From contig DJIP01000153.1 of NCBI GenBank assembly GCA_002433675.1, forward strand, positions 1-14,495: 14,495 nucleotides of DNA, read 5' to 3'. Position 1 is the first letter of the stretch. Each line of letters starts with the position of its first letter. Shown here in pieces: positions 14,361 through 14,495 of this stretch. Below the pieces are notes generated by a model. The model was not told the origin of the DNA. It did no database searches and saw nothing but the letters and a program-made list of their open reading frames with translations. The position numbers were made by a program, and so were the translations under genes. This DNA comes from Halomonas halophila. Its GTDB lineage: Bacteria > Pseudomonadota > Gammaproteobacteria > Pseudomonadales > Halomonadaceae.

Positions 14361-14495
14361 GATCACCGCCTACCGCTAGCCTCCCAGCCAACGCTCGGAC
14401 GAGGTAATCCGCCACACGGCACAACGCCAGGCGCCACCCGGCTACTGCGAAGCCCCTTCACGTCGGCGCCAAGCCACTCACGACAGCGCCAGCTT
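14361..14495. other. Right-edge stretch without a recognised feature
   Basis: The last ~135 bases show no supported gene, hairpin or repeat. They may be the upstream region of the entericidin gene or the edge of a neighbouring gene outside the window. Confidence 0.4.

Noticed and set aside
13951..14424. A 157-codon minus-strand open frame overlapping the entericidin gene
   Set aside because: It reads through the entericidin gene and its terminator in another frame with no recognisable protein character.
1..14495. A search by eye for CRISPR repeats, transposase genes, tRNAs and phage genes
   Set aside because: No regularly spaced repeats, DDE or recombinase motifs, cloverleaf or phage-like proteins were seen.

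Overview
The window looks like chromosomal DNA from a GC-rich gammaproteobacterium. The gene families and the order flp-rcpC-rcpA-tadA-tadB-tadC-tadD-(small protein)-tadG resemble Pseudomonas, and the flanking genes would fit a Halomonas-like marine or halophilic genus. The genus is inference from protein character only. There are no insertion sequences, phage genes, tRNAs, rRNAs or CRISPR repeats.

Positions 1-96 hold the probable 3' end of a plus-strand gene. It converges on the tad operon across a 13-bp perfect hairpin (112-139).

From 9495 down to 168, on the minus strand, lies one compact Tad/Flp (type IVc) pilus operon. The order is flp prepilin, rcpC/cpaB, rcpA/cpaC secretin, tadA ATPase, tadB and tadC platform proteins, tadD TPR lipoprotein, a small membrane protein of DUF3613 type, tadG and tadE. 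Genes overlap by 4 nt (tadA/tadB) or sit within about 100 bp, so they are probably co-transcribed from the AT-rich region upstream of flp. Together they would build and extrude Flp fibres for adhesion or biofilm formation. The polar-localisation ATPase gene tadZ, usually found between rcpA and tadA, is absent. No prepilin peptidase (tadV/fppA), tadF, rcpB or pprAB regulator is present, although Flp, TadE and TadG all carry processing-site-like N-termini.

Positions 9496-9934 separate flp from a divergent MATE transporter gene. The flp-proximal half is strikingly AT-rich. It contains a nested, symmetric dyad (9660-9708) and a second small dyad (9627-9641). The dinF-proximal half is GC-rich and can form alternative stem-loops (9796-9855).

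The right end carries ordinary single-gene units on the plus strand: a DinF-type MATE exporter, an AtoE-type short-chain fatty acid transporter and a hotdog acyl-CoA thioesterase. These are followed by two minus-strand lipoprotein genes, a peptidase inhibitor I78 family protein and an entericidin. Strong hairpins at 13463-13490 and 14101-14136 end these units.
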